64,000 nt of DNA from Dehalococcoidia bacterium (GCA_026421215.1 JAPKBN010000001.1:1-64000), one strand, 5' to 3'. Shown: positions 34,368 to 43,899, counted from the stretch's first letter. Program-made: numbers and translations. Notes: generated by a model not told the origin, from the letters alone.

Positions 34368-35519
34368 TTACTCGGCGACTTCTACACGACGATCTGCCAT
34401 TGAAAGGATTCGCCACGGTAGCGGTTCTGGAAGGACATAGCCTGTGAGCTCAACAAATCCGTCACCCGTTATCGGACTACCCGCCTGTGTGCCATTAATG
34501 GACACTTTACCCTCCCAGTAAATCGCTGATTCTGGCCTCGTCGAGATGATCTCCTGATCATCGACAACAGGATAAATCTCAATGTGCAACTCTTCCTCTG
34601 GCAATCTAATGACCCACCCAGACGGGTACTCAGCGCCGGTGTGCGGACTTGTCCAAAACCCCTCAGTTGTCAGCTCAAGTTCACCCGGGTTGGAACCGAT
34701 CGACTTGAGTGAACCGTCCATTTCGATAAATGATCCGTAGAGAGCGTCAATGTCTCCGTCGACGTTTCGTGTCTGGGTGACCATAAGCTCGGTCCCATCG
34801 TCCAACTGGATCCCAAACCATTGCCATCCAGCCGGATTTCCAAGTACAAAAAACTCACCCCACTGGTGGTCCATCCACACGTCACCACTAACGGTGAATC
34901 GTTGGCCATCCAGTTCCAAAGTCCCTTCACCGGCCATACGCGGACGTGAATAGTAGTAAGTCCAGCCAGTGCTGGGACCCGCAAGCCAGCCGATTTCGTT
35001 ATGCAGAGCAGGGGGATTCGTTGGGGTCATCGATAAGGACAACCTCACGCCATCTGTTCCGGCATCAATCGCGTGCAGGTCCGGATTGGCACTGAGGCTC
35101 CAATCAGCAACCTGAAATCCACTCAGTCCGGGGCCAGATTGCGGCTGTTCACCGCGGGAAAAACGGGCGTCTTGAATGTGCCTGCCTGAGCCCACACTCG
35201 TAAGCCCAAATTGCGCCGCGTATGCGGTTCCTAGGCCGTTTCCCAAATCCCGGGACGCAAGAGAATCTAGCGATTGGAAGACGACGAAGTGGAAGCCGTA
35301 CTCATCACCCGCTTCGTCCTGCAGGTGTCCACTGTAGTACCACCACTCCAGCCGGTTCTCGTGCGGGCCTTCGTCCTGCGGGAACGCGAGGGGTACCGGC
35401 GCCGGTGTCGGTGACAGGGCTGCAGGTGTGGGGACCGGCACGGTCCGATCCGTGTCTGCACATGCGAGGGCCAGAAGCGCTACTGTGCTTATCACTATGA
35501 AAGTGAATCGTCCCCTCAT
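34368..35519 (-). CDS. CrtC/AttH-like lipocalin-fold lipoprotein
   Basis: 383 residues with a signal ending LLALAC (lipobox), so probably lipid-anchored outside the membrane, then a short Pro/Thr linker. The body matches the CrtC/AttH family of double lipocalin-like domains, with FPQDEGPHENRLEWWYYSGH, split here as FPQDEGPHENRLEWWYY then SGHLQDEAGDEYGFHF, plus DVWMDHQWGEFF and GWQWFGIQLDDGTELM. Relatives include hydroxyneurosporene synthase and secreted proteins coded next to MacB-like or RND permeases. Its ATG overlaps the stop of the MMPL gene upstream (ATGA), suggesting it is the external partner of that exporter. Confidence 0.82.
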   Translation of the reverse strand: MRGRFTFIVISTVALLALACADTDRTVPVPTPAALSPTPAPVPLAFPQDEGPHENRLEWWYYSGHLQDEAGDEYGFHFVVFQSLDSLASRDLGNGLGTAYAAQFGLTSVGSGRHIQDARFSRGEQPQSGPGLSGFQVADWSLSANPDLHAIDAGTDGVRLSLSMTPTNPPALHNEIGWLAGPSTGWTYYYSRPRMAGEGTLELDGQRFTVSGDVWMDHQWGEFFVLGNPAGWQWFGIQLDDGTELMVTQTRNVDGDIDALYGSFIEMDGSLKSIGSNPGELELTTEGFWTSPHTGAEYPSGWVIRLPEEELHIEIYPVVDDQEIISTRPESAIYWEGKVSINGTQAGSPITGDGFVELTGYVLPEPLPWRILSMADRRVEVAE

Positions 35520-37738
35520 GGCGAAATATCGATGCGCGGCAGGATCCGGTCAAGCCAACGCGGTATCCACCAGTTGAGCGGTCCGAGCAACCGCATGATG
35601 GCGGGAGCAAGCAAAGCGCGGACGATCGTGACATCGACAAAGATCGCTATCGCCAGCCCAAGCCCTATTGCCTTTACCAGCACAACATCGGCAACTAGGA
35701 AACTCAGCGACACCACGATCAATATCGAGGCAGCACCAGTGATTATCCGTCCGCTTCGCTTCAACCCTTCGGCGACGGATGCCGCGTTATCTCCGCTGCG
35801 CTTGTACGCCTCTGAGATGCGTGCCAGTAGGAATATCTCATAGTCCATCGACAAACCGAAAATAATGCTGAACAGCAATATCGGAGTAGTGGCCTCGATG
35901 ACGCCAATCGGCTCAAAATTAAGCAGGCCGGCGAAGTGTCCGTCCTGAAAAATAAACACCAGCGCTCCATAGCTGGCAAGAATGCTCATCACGTTCAGCA
36001 GTATGGCCTTGATCGGCAAAACTACAGACCTGAACAGAATGAGAAGTGAAAGATACGTCGCGATGATTACGATTCCTGCCACGATCGGGAATCGGCCGTA
36101 AAGGCTGTCTACAACGTCCTTGATTTCGGCCGATCCGCCGTCCACAAACAACGCGACGTCTGGCCCCGGATCAAACGCGCGAATGTCTGAAACGAGGCTC
36201 GACGCCTCGGGGCCGAACGGTTCTACATCCGATTCCACAAGAAACAGCACGGCTCCGTCCCTGATGCTGTCGCGCAGCAGGGTTTGCACAGTCAGATCAG
36301 TCACGGCTTCCGGCACTCTGTATAACGTGGCGTATGTGCTGGTATCGAGGTCAGGCGATACGTTGACGATGCTGCGAACTTGCGTTACCTCATCGAGCCC
36401 CTCAAGCGCTTGCCCAAAGGCGTAGAGCCGCTCCAGGTTGCCCGGCGATAGCGGATCAGTGTCTTCGGCCTCATCGAACACGTAGGCAACCGGGATCTCT
36501 GTCTGGTTCAACAGTCCGAATTCGTCACGAAGGATGTCGAACCCGCGCCTCGACTCAAGTTCGGGCGGTAGGATCGTGGCGTCCACGGTGCCCAACCGAA
36601 TTCCGCACACCGGAGAGGCGAGCAACAACAAAAACAAGACGGTAGGCACCGCGACCATCAGTGGCCGAGCCATAACCCAGCGAGACAGGCTGCCCCACGC
36701 GTCACGATCGGTACGACTCAGGATTGACGGGATGACCCGAAAAGCGTTGACCCGCGGACCCAGTATTCCCAACATCGCTGGCATCAGCGTGAGGGCAGCG
36801 AAGATGGCTGCGATGATAACGATCACCGCCCCGATGCCCACGGACTGCAACATCATGAACTCAAATGCAATCAGGCTGGAGAGGCCGATGAGACTTGTCA
36901 CTCCTGAGAAGAGAATCGCACCGCCAGCAGTAGCCTGCGCAGTAGCTACTGCCTCTTCTACCGAGTCCCCGGCGGCAAGTTGTTCTCTGAACCGGCTTGT
37001 GAAGAAGAGTGAGTAGTCGATACCAAGCCCGATCCCGAGAAGCGTAACGATGTTCAGCACAAATACGGACATGTCCACGCCGCGTGAGATAAGAGCAACT
37101 GCAGCAAGGGCCAGTATTACGCCAACTCCGCCGACAGTCGCCGGGAGGAACGCAGCGATGAGCGTGCCGAACACCAACAATAGGGCAATGGTAGACAACG
37201 GGAAGGCGAGTATTTCCGCACGACGGACGTCGCGTTCACTGCTCAAACTGATGTCAGCGTAAAGTGGTGGGCCGCCGGTGAAGGTCAGCCCCAGAGCCCC
37301 GGGTTCAATAAGTGGCCGAGCCGTCTCAAGGAACTCTCGGGCGTCCTCAAGATCCAGGTTGAGCCCGATTGTAACGTGTACCGAAAGTCCGTCGGGAGAT
37401 ACCCGGGCAGGATCATCCAGATGTGTGATGACTCTTGTTACTTCCGGGCGTGTGCCGATTTGAGCAAGCGCGGCCTGAAGATCGCTCGTAAACTCATTTT
37501 CGTAGGCCCCGTAGATCTCACTGCGAAAAATTAGCTCAAACGACATCGGCGTCAGGTCAAGCTTGTCCCGAAATACGGCGCGAGCCTGAGCGGACGGGAG
37601 GTTGTCGTTAGAGAACCCGCCCGGCTTCAGCGCGTTTGTGGCCCTAGGAGCGAGCGGGAGAGCGATAATTAACAGCACCGCCCAGAGCACGAGGACCGTC
37701 CAACGCTTCCGATAAATTGTGAGGCCTAGTGAATACAT
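35516..37738 (-). CDS. MMPL/RND-family transporter
   Basis: About 740 residues with two repeats, each one helix, a large extracytoplasmic loop and a bundle of five helices. Repeat signatures: GLGIDYSLFFTSRFREQL in the first half and FGLSMDYEIFLLARISEAY in the second, whose Asp-Tyr pairs are the MmpL proton-relay signature. These proteins export lipids and surface glycolipids, using the proton gradient. TTG at 37741 and ATG at 37738 are both possible; I use the ATG. Four-base overlap with the downstream CrtC/AttH-like lipoprotein indicates one operon. Confidence 0.9.
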   Translation of the reverse strand: MYSLGLTIYRKRWTVLVLWAVLLIIALPLAPRATNALKPGGFSNDNLPSAQARAVFRDKLDLTPMSFELIFRSEIYGAYENEFTSDLQAALAQIGTRPEVTRVITHLDDPARVSPDGLSVHVTIGLNLDLEDAREFLETARPLIEPGALGLTFTGGPPLYADISLSSERDVRRAEILAFPLSTIALLLVFGTLIAAFLPATVGGVGVILALAAVALISRGVDMSVFVLNIVTLLGIGLGIDYSLFFTSRFREQLAAGDSVEEAVATAQATAGGAILFSGVTSLIGLSSLIAFEFMMLQSVGIGAVIVIIAAIFAALTLMPAMLGILGPRVNAFRVIPSILSRTDRDAWGSLSRWVMARPLMVAVPTVLFLLLLASPVCGIRLGTVDATILPPELESRRGFDILRDEFGLLNQTEIPVAYVFDEAEDTDPLSPGNLERLYAFGQALEGLDEVTQVRSIVNVSPDLDTSTYATLYRVPEAVTDLTVQTLLRDSIRDGAVLFLVESDVEPFGPEASSLVSDIRAFDPGPDVALFVDGGSAEIKDVVDSLYGRFPIVAGIVIIATYLSLLILFRSVVLPIKAILLNVMSILASYGALVFIFQDGHFAGLLNFEPIGVIEATTPILLFSIIFGLSMDYEIFLLARISEAYKRSGDNAASVAEGLKRSGRIITGAASILIVVSLSFLVADVVLVKAIGLGLAIAIFVDVTIVRALLAPAIMRLLGPLNWWIPRWLDRILPRIDISP

Positions 37739-37875
37739 CAATGTCGCGTACTAATGTACGAGACGGACGGTGTTCGCGGGTTTGATTACGGAAGGAACCG
37801 GAGAGTTAAGACGCTCCTGAACGCGGCCCAGATCGAGATTTTGCAACGTCCAGTGGGTCGGCAGGCGGTCACAGG

Positions 37876-37881
37876 TATAAT
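37876..37881 (+). promoter_or_regulatory. Consensus -10 hexamer upstream of the OCD-family gene
   Basis: A perfect TATAAT about 70 bases before the gene start in the divergent intergenic region. No matching -35 stands at normal distance. Confidence 0.4.
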
Positions 37882-37953
37882 TCTCTACCTTACGCTGAAG
37901 GCTCCGCTTGCCGGGACCTCTCGGCACTCAATTCAGCTTTTTTGAGGCTCACC

Positions 37954-38940
37954 GTGGCACTTCTGCTATCGCGCTCCGACGTACAACACCTACTTCCCAT
38001 GTCAAAAGCGATCGACGTGGTCGAAGGCGCATTCTCGGAACTCGCAAATGGCAGCGCAGAGATGCCAGACCGCACGGTCATCACTGACGACGAGGTCGGA
38101 GGATGGATCGCTTACATGCCCGCGTACCTAGGATCATCCGGCGCGTTGGGAGTAAAAGCCGTGACCGTGTACAAGGGCAATCCTGAAAAGTACGATCTGC
38201 CAACTACCCTGGCGACAATCATCGTTCAGGACAATCAGACAGGTAAGACCCTTGCCGTCATGGACGGCGGCTTCCTGACAGCAGTCCGCACGGGTGCGGT
38301 CACCGGTGTGGCGACGAAGCACCTGTCACGCGCGAACTCAAGTGTGGCTGGCATTCTGGGCACGGGCGTTCAAGCGTACACGCAGGTCACAGGCATGGCG
38401 GCAGCCCGGGATCTCAAGACGATTCTTGCGTTCTCGCTTGACCCCGATGACAAGCGCCGAGCTTTTTCTGATTCCCTCACGGAAGAGACCGGTGTCGAGG
38501 TTCGCCTGGCAAGCAGCACGGAGGAGTTGCTTGCAGAGTCCGACATCGTTGCTCTGGCGACGACCGCCCCAAACCCGATCGTAGAGGCCAGCTGGTGGAA
38601 GTCCGGAGCCCACATCAACTCGGTAGGATCGCACGCACCGGCCCTTCGTGAGCTGGACACCGCGTCCATACAACGAGCGAAAGTGATCTGCGATCAGACC
38701 CAAGCCTGCCTGCTTGAGGCCGGAGACATCATGATCCCGATCCAGGAAGGCGATTACTCGGCAGCCCAGATTCACGGCGAATTAGGAGCCGTAATTAACG
38801 GCACGACGGTTGGCCGGGAGAACGATGAAGAGGTGACGCTGTTCAAGAGCGTGGGACTCGCCATCCAGGATCTTTCCTGCGCTCGATTGGTGTACGACCT
38901 GGCGGTTGAGAACGGCGTTGGGACCGAGTTCGAGTTTTAG
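37954..38940 (+). CDS. Ornithine cyclodeaminase / mu-crystallin family protein
   Basis: 328 residues with the OCD fold: an N-terminal substrate domain and a Rossmann domain. Signatures: LPMSKAIDVVEGAFSELANG, GALGVKAVTVYKGNP, VMDGGFLTAVRTGAVTGVA with the conserved Arg-Thr-Gly, and GILGTGVQAYTQ for NAD(P)H binding. The family includes ornithine cyclodeaminase, alanine dehydrogenase and ketimine reductases. The frame opens at TTG 37942, but GTG 37954 has GAGG six bases upstream and gives the normal N-terminus (MALLLSRSDV), so I choose it. Stands alone, divergent from the MMPL gene. Confidence 0.88.
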   Translation: MALLLSRSDVQHLLPMSKAIDVVEGAFSELANGSAEMPDRTVITDDEVGGWIAYMPAYLGSSGALGVKAVTVYKGNPEKYDLPTTLATIIVQDNQTGKTLAVMDGGFLTAVRTGAVTGVATKHLSRANSSVAGILGTGVQAYTQVTGMAAARDLKTILAFSLDPDDKRRAFSDSLTEETGVEVRLASSTEELLAESDIVALATTAPNPIVEASWWKSGAHINSVGSHAPALRELDTASIQRAKVICDQTQACLLEAGDIMIPIQEGDYSAAQIHGELGAVINGTTVGRENDEEVTLFKSVGLAIQDLSCARLVYDLAVENGVGTEFEF

Positions 38941-39058
38941 AAGAAGGCTCTTACGCGGTAAAATGAGCGTAGACGTGAGGCTTTGGGCCTTTGAGGGCTT
39001 CAGGACGCTGCACGGGTTAGCGTGAAGACGCCGTCAAGTCCAGACCCTGACCGTACTG

Positions 39059-39082
39059 TAGGGGCGTATAACAATACGTCCA
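39059..39082. repeat. Copy of dispersed hairpin repeat, family 1
   Basis: TAGGGGCGTAT, loop AACA, then ATACGTCC. Compared with the copy at 50531-50556, one arm has G to T and the other the matching C to A, so pairing is kept. Confidence 0.55.
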
Positions 39083-39109
39083 CCTCGGACACATCTGCCG
39101 ACGAGTTGG

Positions 39110-39970
39110 CTACAGATCAACCGCAATTCGCTGTCCGTCGTAAGCGAGTTGTACGTCCAGACCTTCTGATTCTTTGAGCTTCGCCAGTTCAATGTTCGCC
39201 GGTACGTGATCAAAGTCGTGCGTCATATCTACCAACAGCGCACGTTTTGGCCGGAAGCGCCGAAGTTGCTCTAACGCCTCCTCGAGGACGAAGTGGGAGC
39301 CATGCGAGCGTGCTGGCCTCAACGCGTCCATCACCATGATCTCAGTGTCTTGCATCAGCTCGGCCGTGGAATCGGGAATACCGGAGGCATCCGAAACGTA
39401 CACGACATCGCCGAACCGGTAACCAAACGCGGTGGTTCGTGGGCCGTGTTCGACATGTAACGGCGTGATTTTAAGTCCGAATACGTCAAAAGGCCGTTCG
39501 TCGATGATTTGAAAGTCGAGTTTGGGTACCCCGCCGGGCGACGCCAGACTTGTGTCTACAAGCCAGTAAAACGCCTTTGCCACGTGATCCATCTCGGACT
39601 GACGCAGGTAGAGCGGGATAGCCTGCTGGACGTTGTTCGTCCAATCACGGAGATCGTCCAGCCCGCCAACGGCGTCCGCGTGCTGGTGCGTGAGAATCAC
39701 GGCGTCTAATGTCGTCACCCCGACCTTCGGAAACCAATCGATCGCTGAGTGGTAAAAGAACTTACCTACATCGATCACAACGTTCTTTTCCGCGCGGTCC
39801 GGCGACCTGTAACGGATCAGCAACGACGTATTACGACGCCGATTGTGTGAGTCGGGTAAAACCGCGTCCGGGCACACTTTGCAAGTCTGCGGTTGGCGGG
39901 TCAGACAACTGACACGCGGCACGCCTTCGGACGTGCCGGTGCCGAGGAATACGATTTCGCTATCAGACAC
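39110..39970 (-). CDS. Metallo-beta-lactamase-fold hydrolase, PhnP-like
   Basis: 286 residues. N-terminal FLGTGTSEGVPRVSCL and the metal motif LTHQHADAVGGLDDLRDW (H-x-H-x-D variant with Ala, plus the GGLDDLR of the PhnP group), then a His in PLHVEHGPRT, an Asp in YVSDASGIP, and a late His in DMTHDFDHVP. The N-terminal Cys-rich segment (Cys at about 22, 30 and 33) matches the structural zinc site of PhnP, a phosphoribosyl 1,2-cyclic phosphate phosphodiesterase. Close eukaryotic-type relatives of unknown substrate exist, so only the hydrolase class is certain. It is downstream of the PNPOx gene with a three-base gap. Confidence 0.85.
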   Translation of the reverse strand: MSDSEIVFLGTGTSEGVPRVSCLTRQPQTCKVCPDAVLPDSHNRRRNTSLLIRYRSPDRAEKNVVIDVGKFFYHSAIDWFPKVGVTTLDAVILTHQHADAVGGLDDLRDWTNNVQQAIPLYLRQSEMDHVAKAFYWLVDTSLASPGGVPKLDFQIIDERPFDVFGLKITPLHVEHGPRTTAFGYRFGDVVYVSDASGIPDSTAELMQDTEIMVMDALRPARSHGSHFVLEEALEQLRRFRPKRALLVDMTHDFDHVPANIELAKLKESEGLDVQLAYDGQRIAVDL

Positions 39971-39973
39971 GGT

Positions 39974-40399
39974 TCAATCTTTGGACATGAGGACTTCGCC
40001 GGCCATCGTCTCGACGCGTTCAAGCTCGATAATCACAGCAAATCCATTTCCGTCTTGATCTCGGTCGATTTCAGCCTGGACCGTGCGCCCCTTCACAGCT
40101 TCCCGGACATTTCCGGTTTCGTGAAGTGTCGCTTTCCCGAAAAATTTCCACGCCTGTCGGGTCGCGGGATTGCGGTACATCACGATCACGTAGGGACTGG
40201 TTTGGATGTTTCTCAGGCCCCCGCGTTTGGCTCGTTCCCAGTACGCCAGGTTCTGGCCGTCGTAGGCCATTACGCTGCCACGGTAGCCGATTCCAGGCAT
40301 GCCGTCCGCAGATGCGGTGGCGAGGATACAGGGCACTTGATCGGCAAGTGCATTGTCGATAGCGGTCTTCATCTCGTCGGTCAGATCGATCAAGGACAT
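39974..40399 (-). CDS. PNPOx-fold flavin or F420-binding protein
   Basis: 141 residues of the split beta-barrel family that includes pyridoxamine phosphate oxidases and F420-dependent reductases. Parts: an N-terminal helix, VPCILATASADGMPGIGYRG, then LAYWERAKRGGLRNIQ and PYVIVMYRNP with a final strand AVIIELERVE. The cofactor cannot be told from motifs; with cofE in this genome F420 is possible. The frame is open to 40456, but ATG 40399 is preceded by GAGGAGGAA and begins the domain properly, so I use it. Same strand and three bases from the MBL hydrolase gene, hence likely one operon. Confidence 0.8.
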   Translation of the reverse strand: MSLIDLTDEMKTAIDNALADQVPCILATASADGMPGIGYRGSVMAYDGQNLAYWERAKRGGLRNIQTSPYVIVMYRNPATRQAWKFFGKATLHETGNVREAVKGRTVQAEIDRDQDGNGFAVIIELERVETMAGEVLMSKD

Positions 40400-40668
40400 T
40401 TCCTCCTCAAAGCGGACGCCAGGGTAAGTTTCTTCAAGAATTCCGAATCGCCCCACTAACGATTCGAGGACCCAGCGTTCCGACCATGGCGCGGGTAATC
40501 GTACATCGGAGTCGGCATTTTATGGCACGGCTTGCGGGAATGAGTGTGAGTAGATAGAGGTCGACGACGATTCGTTGGCTGACCAGGCATCGAGTGTAGC
40601 GGCGTGGCCGTTAATAGGGCTGGCAATGAAGAACCCCTGTTGTTTTACTCGTAACCCTGACAATGATG

Positions 40669-40696
40669 TTGACGGGAGAAGCGATGCTGCTAGCCT
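40669..40696 (+). promoter_or_regulatory. Candidate promoter of the MOSC gene
   Basis: TTGACG (40669-40674), 16-base spacer ending TGC, TAGCCT (40691-40696). It repeats the arrangement found before the DtxR-type gene. Confidence 0.45.
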
Positions 40697-40759
40697 CCTC
40701 TGTAACCAATGCGTCAATTCGAACGGCGCAGCAGATCATCCACCGTTGGAGGCCTCGCT

Positions 40760-41194
40760 ATGAGCGACTCAAGCACCGGGAAAATTGTCGATATCCGCCT
40801 GAACGTCGCACGCCGACAACCGATGCGCGTAGTCGAAAGCGCAGAAGTAAAGGCCGGCGAGGGTCTAGTCGGGGACCGTCATTCGAAGGCCGGAAGCACG
40901 CGGCAGATCCTGATGATGGATCGAGCGATCATGGACGTGCTTGAAGTGGAGCCCGGCCAGCTCCGGGAGAACATCACCGTCAAGGGCATATCGCTATTTG
41001 GCCTCGAGAAAGGTCAGACCTTGAAGGTGGGCGACGGGCTGGAGTTCAAGATCGGTGAACTGTGCGATCCGTGCGAGAACATGAGCCACATCCGGCCAGG
41101 GCTGCGAGAGAAGATCGAGGGCCAGCGCGGCCTCTTTGTAACACCGTTATTTGACGGCACGGTCACAGTTGGGGACGACGTCAGCGTTAGCTAG
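40760..41194 (+). CDS. MOSC domain protein
   Basis: 144 residues forming a single MOSC beta-barrel, the domain that carries sulfur for molybdenum cofactor sulfurases and related enzymes. Marks: EGLVGDRHSKAGSTRQILMM, a Gly-Asp-x-His segment, then ENITVKGISLFGL, and CDPCENM with the conserved Cys expected to bind the transferred sulfur. ATG 40760 is fixed by GGAGG seven bases before it; an earlier in-frame ATG at 40709 lacks an SD and adds non-domain residues. Stand-alone MOSC proteins act in molybdenum cofactor metabolism or detoxification of hydroxylated bases; exact role unknown. Confidence 0.9.
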   Translation: MSDSSTGKIVDIRLNVARRQPMRVVESAEVKAGEGLVGDRHSKAGSTRQILMMDRAIMDVLEVEPGQLRENITVKGISLFGLEKGQTLKVGDGLEFKIGELCDPCENMSHIRPGLREKIEGQRGLFVTPLFDGTVTVGDDVSVS

Positions 41195-41344
41195 ACCTCA
41201 CAGGACTCTACGGAAAACGACGGCGTGCCAAACGCATCAGCCGTATCAGGATTGCCCGCTCTCCCCCTCCGCCAGAGAGGCAGACGTGCATCAAAGCGTG
41301 GAGGGCGACGCGACGCTAGTCGGCCCCATCCGCAGCAGCCATGA

Positions 41345-42538
41345 CTATCCAAACAGCCCTTCACGCTGAAACACGTCTGCCAGGATCTCTATGCCCTCGC
41401 CGATCTCTTCTGGCGAGTTATGGCTGTAGGTCAGGCGCAGGAAGTTGTGGCCATCTCGCTCGGCCCTAAATACCGGTCCGGGGTTGTACTTCACGTCTGC
41501 TTCCACAGCGGCCGGAAGTGCCGCGAGCGTATCTGCACCTTCTGGCAACTCCACCCACAACATCATCCCGCCGTCTGGGGTGCTCCACGATGTGTTTGAC
41601 GGGAAGTGTTTCGAAAGCGCTCCCAGCATCGAGTCCCGACTGGCCCGGAGGGACGACGCAACGTCCGACACGTACTCCTCCCGGTTGTCGGTCATGTACT
41701 GGTGGACGGCCATCGAGGCGAGATGGCTGGGGGCGCCACCGAAGCGGATTTTCCGGAGGGTCTCCATCACGGGTTCCGGCACGACCCCGTAGCCGAGTCT
41801 CAGGCCGCAGCCGAGCAGCTTGGTGTAGGCGGAGACGTACATGACTCGGTTTGGGTCACCCATACCGAGCATCGCCGGCGGGATCGGGTCTCCGTCAATC
41901 CTGAAGTCTGCGTACGACTCATTTTCAAAGATTGGTACGCCGTACTTTCCCGAGATCTCGAGCATGTGCCTGCGTCGGTTCAGGCTCAGGGTTACGCCCA
42001 TCGGGTTCTGGTAGACGGAGATGGTGTAGATCATCTTCGGGCGTTTCCCCTCTGCGATCACCTCTCCAATAATGCGGTCAAGGGCGTCGGTGTCCATGCC
42101 TTCGTCATCGGTGGGGACGTGTCGGACGTCTGCGCCGCGCTCAAGTAGCATCTTCATGGTGCCCAGGTAGCTGAACTCCTCGACGAGCACAACATCACCG
42201 GGGTCGACGAATACGTCGAGGATGGCGCCGATCGCGCCGCCTGCGCCGCTGCTCAGGAATATGGACTCGGGATCGATGTCCGGCGCTCCGCGTTGCCCAG
42301 CGAGGTTACCGGCGATCAACTCCCGCATCCCGAGGTGGCCCTGAGGTGGTGGGTACTGGGAGAGGGTCTGACCGTCACGTCGAATAGCTACGCTAAGGGC
42401 GTCGATCAAGCCTTCCGTCGGAAACACACCCTGGTCGGCGTAAGTGACAGAGAAGACGTATTTGGTGTCCGCCATGAGGCCGACCGGCATCTCGACCGGC
42501 AACGGCATATTTGAAGAGAAAAGCCCTGAATAGTCCAT
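41345..42538 (-). CDS. PLP-dependent class I/II aminotransferase
   Basis: About 397 residues of fold-type I aminotransferase related to the 2-aminoadipate/MocR-like group. The pyridoxal phosphate Lys lies in VSAYTKLLGCGLRLGY; LSSGAGGAIGAILDVF is the phosphate-side loop; YQNPMGVTLSLNRR carries the conserved Asn-Pro; FENESYADFR contains an acidic site residue; the substrate-carboxylate Arg is in FLRLTYSHN. I choose ATG 42538 (MDYSGLF) because a GGGAG precedes it; an upstream ATG at 42595 adds 19 polar residues. No regulatory domain is present, so it is an enzyme rather than a MocR regulator. Amino donor unknown. Confidence 0.86.
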   Translation of the reverse strand: MDYSGLFSSNMPLPVEMPVGLMADTKYVFSVTYADQGVFPTEGLIDALSVAIRRDGQTLSQYPPPQGHLGMRELIAGNLAGQRGAPDIDPESIFLSSGAGGAIGAILDVFVDPGDVVLVEEFSYLGTMKMLLERGADVRHVPTDDEGMDTDALDRIIGEVIAEGKRPKMIYTISVYQNPMGVTLSLNRRRHMLEISGKYGVPIFENESYADFRIDGDPIPPAMLGMGDPNRVMYVSAYTKLLGCGLRLGYGVVPEPVMETLRKIRFGGAPSHLASMAVHQYMTDNREEYVSDVASSLRASRDSMLGALSKHFPSNTSWSTPDGGMMLWVELPEGADTLAALPAAVEADVKYNPGPVFRAERDGHNFLRLTYSHNSPEEIGEGIEILADVFQREGLFG

Positions 42539-42683
42539 CGAGTGAACACTCCCGCTCACGATCAACTCCCGTTGTTGGCGCTTGTTGTGCATCACGCGTG
42601 TGCGCCGGGAACAGTGTACTGGGACGGGGCGCTGACAATATTAAATTTCGTCACTGAGCGGTGTAAGAAACAGTTACAACACT

Positions 42684-43739
42684 CTATTCTGCAAAGTGCG
42701 GCATTACCTCTTCTTTGAACATTCGCATGCCGTCTAACATCTTGCCCTGATCCAGGCCGGCCGCTCCGAAGGCGCATCTGATTGAATTGATACCGAGGGA
42801 TCGCAGGGTTTCGATTCGCTCGATTACGACCTCTGGCGTCCCTATTAGCGGGAGGATTCCTGCGTCTTGAGCGCGTTGTGAAGCCACTGACCTGTCTCGA
42901 TCCCGGTGCTCCCAGTGCTTGTAATCGTCAGGTGTCTTCCCATCGGCGGTTCTCGGGTTGCCGACCCGTGCAAAGTCCTTCTCGATCACATCTTCCAGCC
43001 CTGCAATATCAGACTCCGCCTGCTCCTGAGTCGACGCGACATAGACGTTCACCGCCACCGCCAGATCGATGTGCTCGTGGGGATTCCCGTAATGCTCCAT
43101 TCGCCCATGCCATAGTCGAAGCACTTCCGGGACCTGACCCATGGTCGCGGTCGGGCCTCCGACGATGATCGGCATATTCTGGCTAGCTGCGAAATCGACA
43201 CTCTCGGGGCTCGTGCTCACCGCTATGTGGATCGGGATCCCGCCCTCTTGAAGCGGCTTCGGGAGTACATTGACGTCCTGGACATCGACAAATTCGCCCT
43301 TAAAGGTCAGCGGTTCGGGCTTCCAGGCCTGCTCAATGACGGCCAGGTATTCGCGGAACTTTGCACGGGCCTCTCCAATGTCCAGCCCGTAAGCCTCAAA
43401 CTCCATGCGTTGGTATCCGGCACCAACCCCGAGGGTCAGCCGTCCACCCGAGAGGATGTCTACGGTTGCGGCTTCTTCGGCGACCTGTATCGGGTTACGG
43501 AAGGGCAGGACGACGATCGCGGTACCGATTCTTGCGTTCTTGGTACGTGCGGCGACGTTGCCGAGCAGGGAGAAGATACCGGAGACGAGGCCGTGGCGCG
43601 AAAAATGGTGCTCTGCGAGCCAGATCTCGTCCATTCCGATCTCGTCGCCGAGTTCGATTTTCTCCATGGCGCGACGGATGCTGTCTTCGGGGGTTAAGTC
43701 CTGGTGCCAACGGACGAGTTCGAACTGGCCGAATTTCAT
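42684..43739 (-). CDS. Luciferase-like (LLM class) flavin-dependent oxidoreductase
   Basis: 351 residues of the bacterial luciferase TIM-barrel family. Visible: MKFGQFELVRWHQDLTPED start, MDEIWLAEHHFSRHGL, FRNPIQVAEEAATVDILSGG (typical of the group), RLTLGVGAGYQRMEFEAYG, and PIHIAVSTSPESVDFAA. These enzymes use reduced FMN or F420 to oxidise small organic substrates and are strongly expanded in SAR202-type Chloroflexota. Which cofactor is used here is not decidable by eye. The gene is downstream of nothing on its strand; the aminotransferase follows 145 bases on and may be cotranscribed. Confidence 0.9.
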   Translation of the reverse strand: MKFGQFELVRWHQDLTPEDSIRRAMEKIELGDEIGMDEIWLAEHHFSRHGLVSGIFSLLGNVAARTKNARIGTAIVVLPFRNPIQVAEEAATVDILSGGRLTLGVGAGYQRMEFEAYGLDIGEARAKFREYLAVIEQAWKPEPLTFKGEFVDVQDVNVLPKPLQEGGIPIHIAVSTSPESVDFAASQNMPIIVGGPTATMGQVPEVLRLWHGRMEHYGNPHEHIDLAVAVNVYVASTQEQAESDIAGLEDVIEKDFARVGNPRTADGKTPDDYKHWEHRDRDRSVASQRAQDAGILPLIGTPEVVIERIETLRSLGINSIRCAFGAAGLDQGKMLDGMRMFKEEVMPHFAE

Positions 43740-43899
43740 AGTTAGTTTGTCCTTACCTCTTTACTTATTGAGGTCCCGTATTACCGCACATCTTATGCTC
43801 GTGACGTGACTGCTGCTGTGGCTCTCGTGCCAGACGCGGGTTTACGCGAGCCGGATGGTCCAATGGAAGGCGATACCTCACACCCCAGAGGCGGTATTT

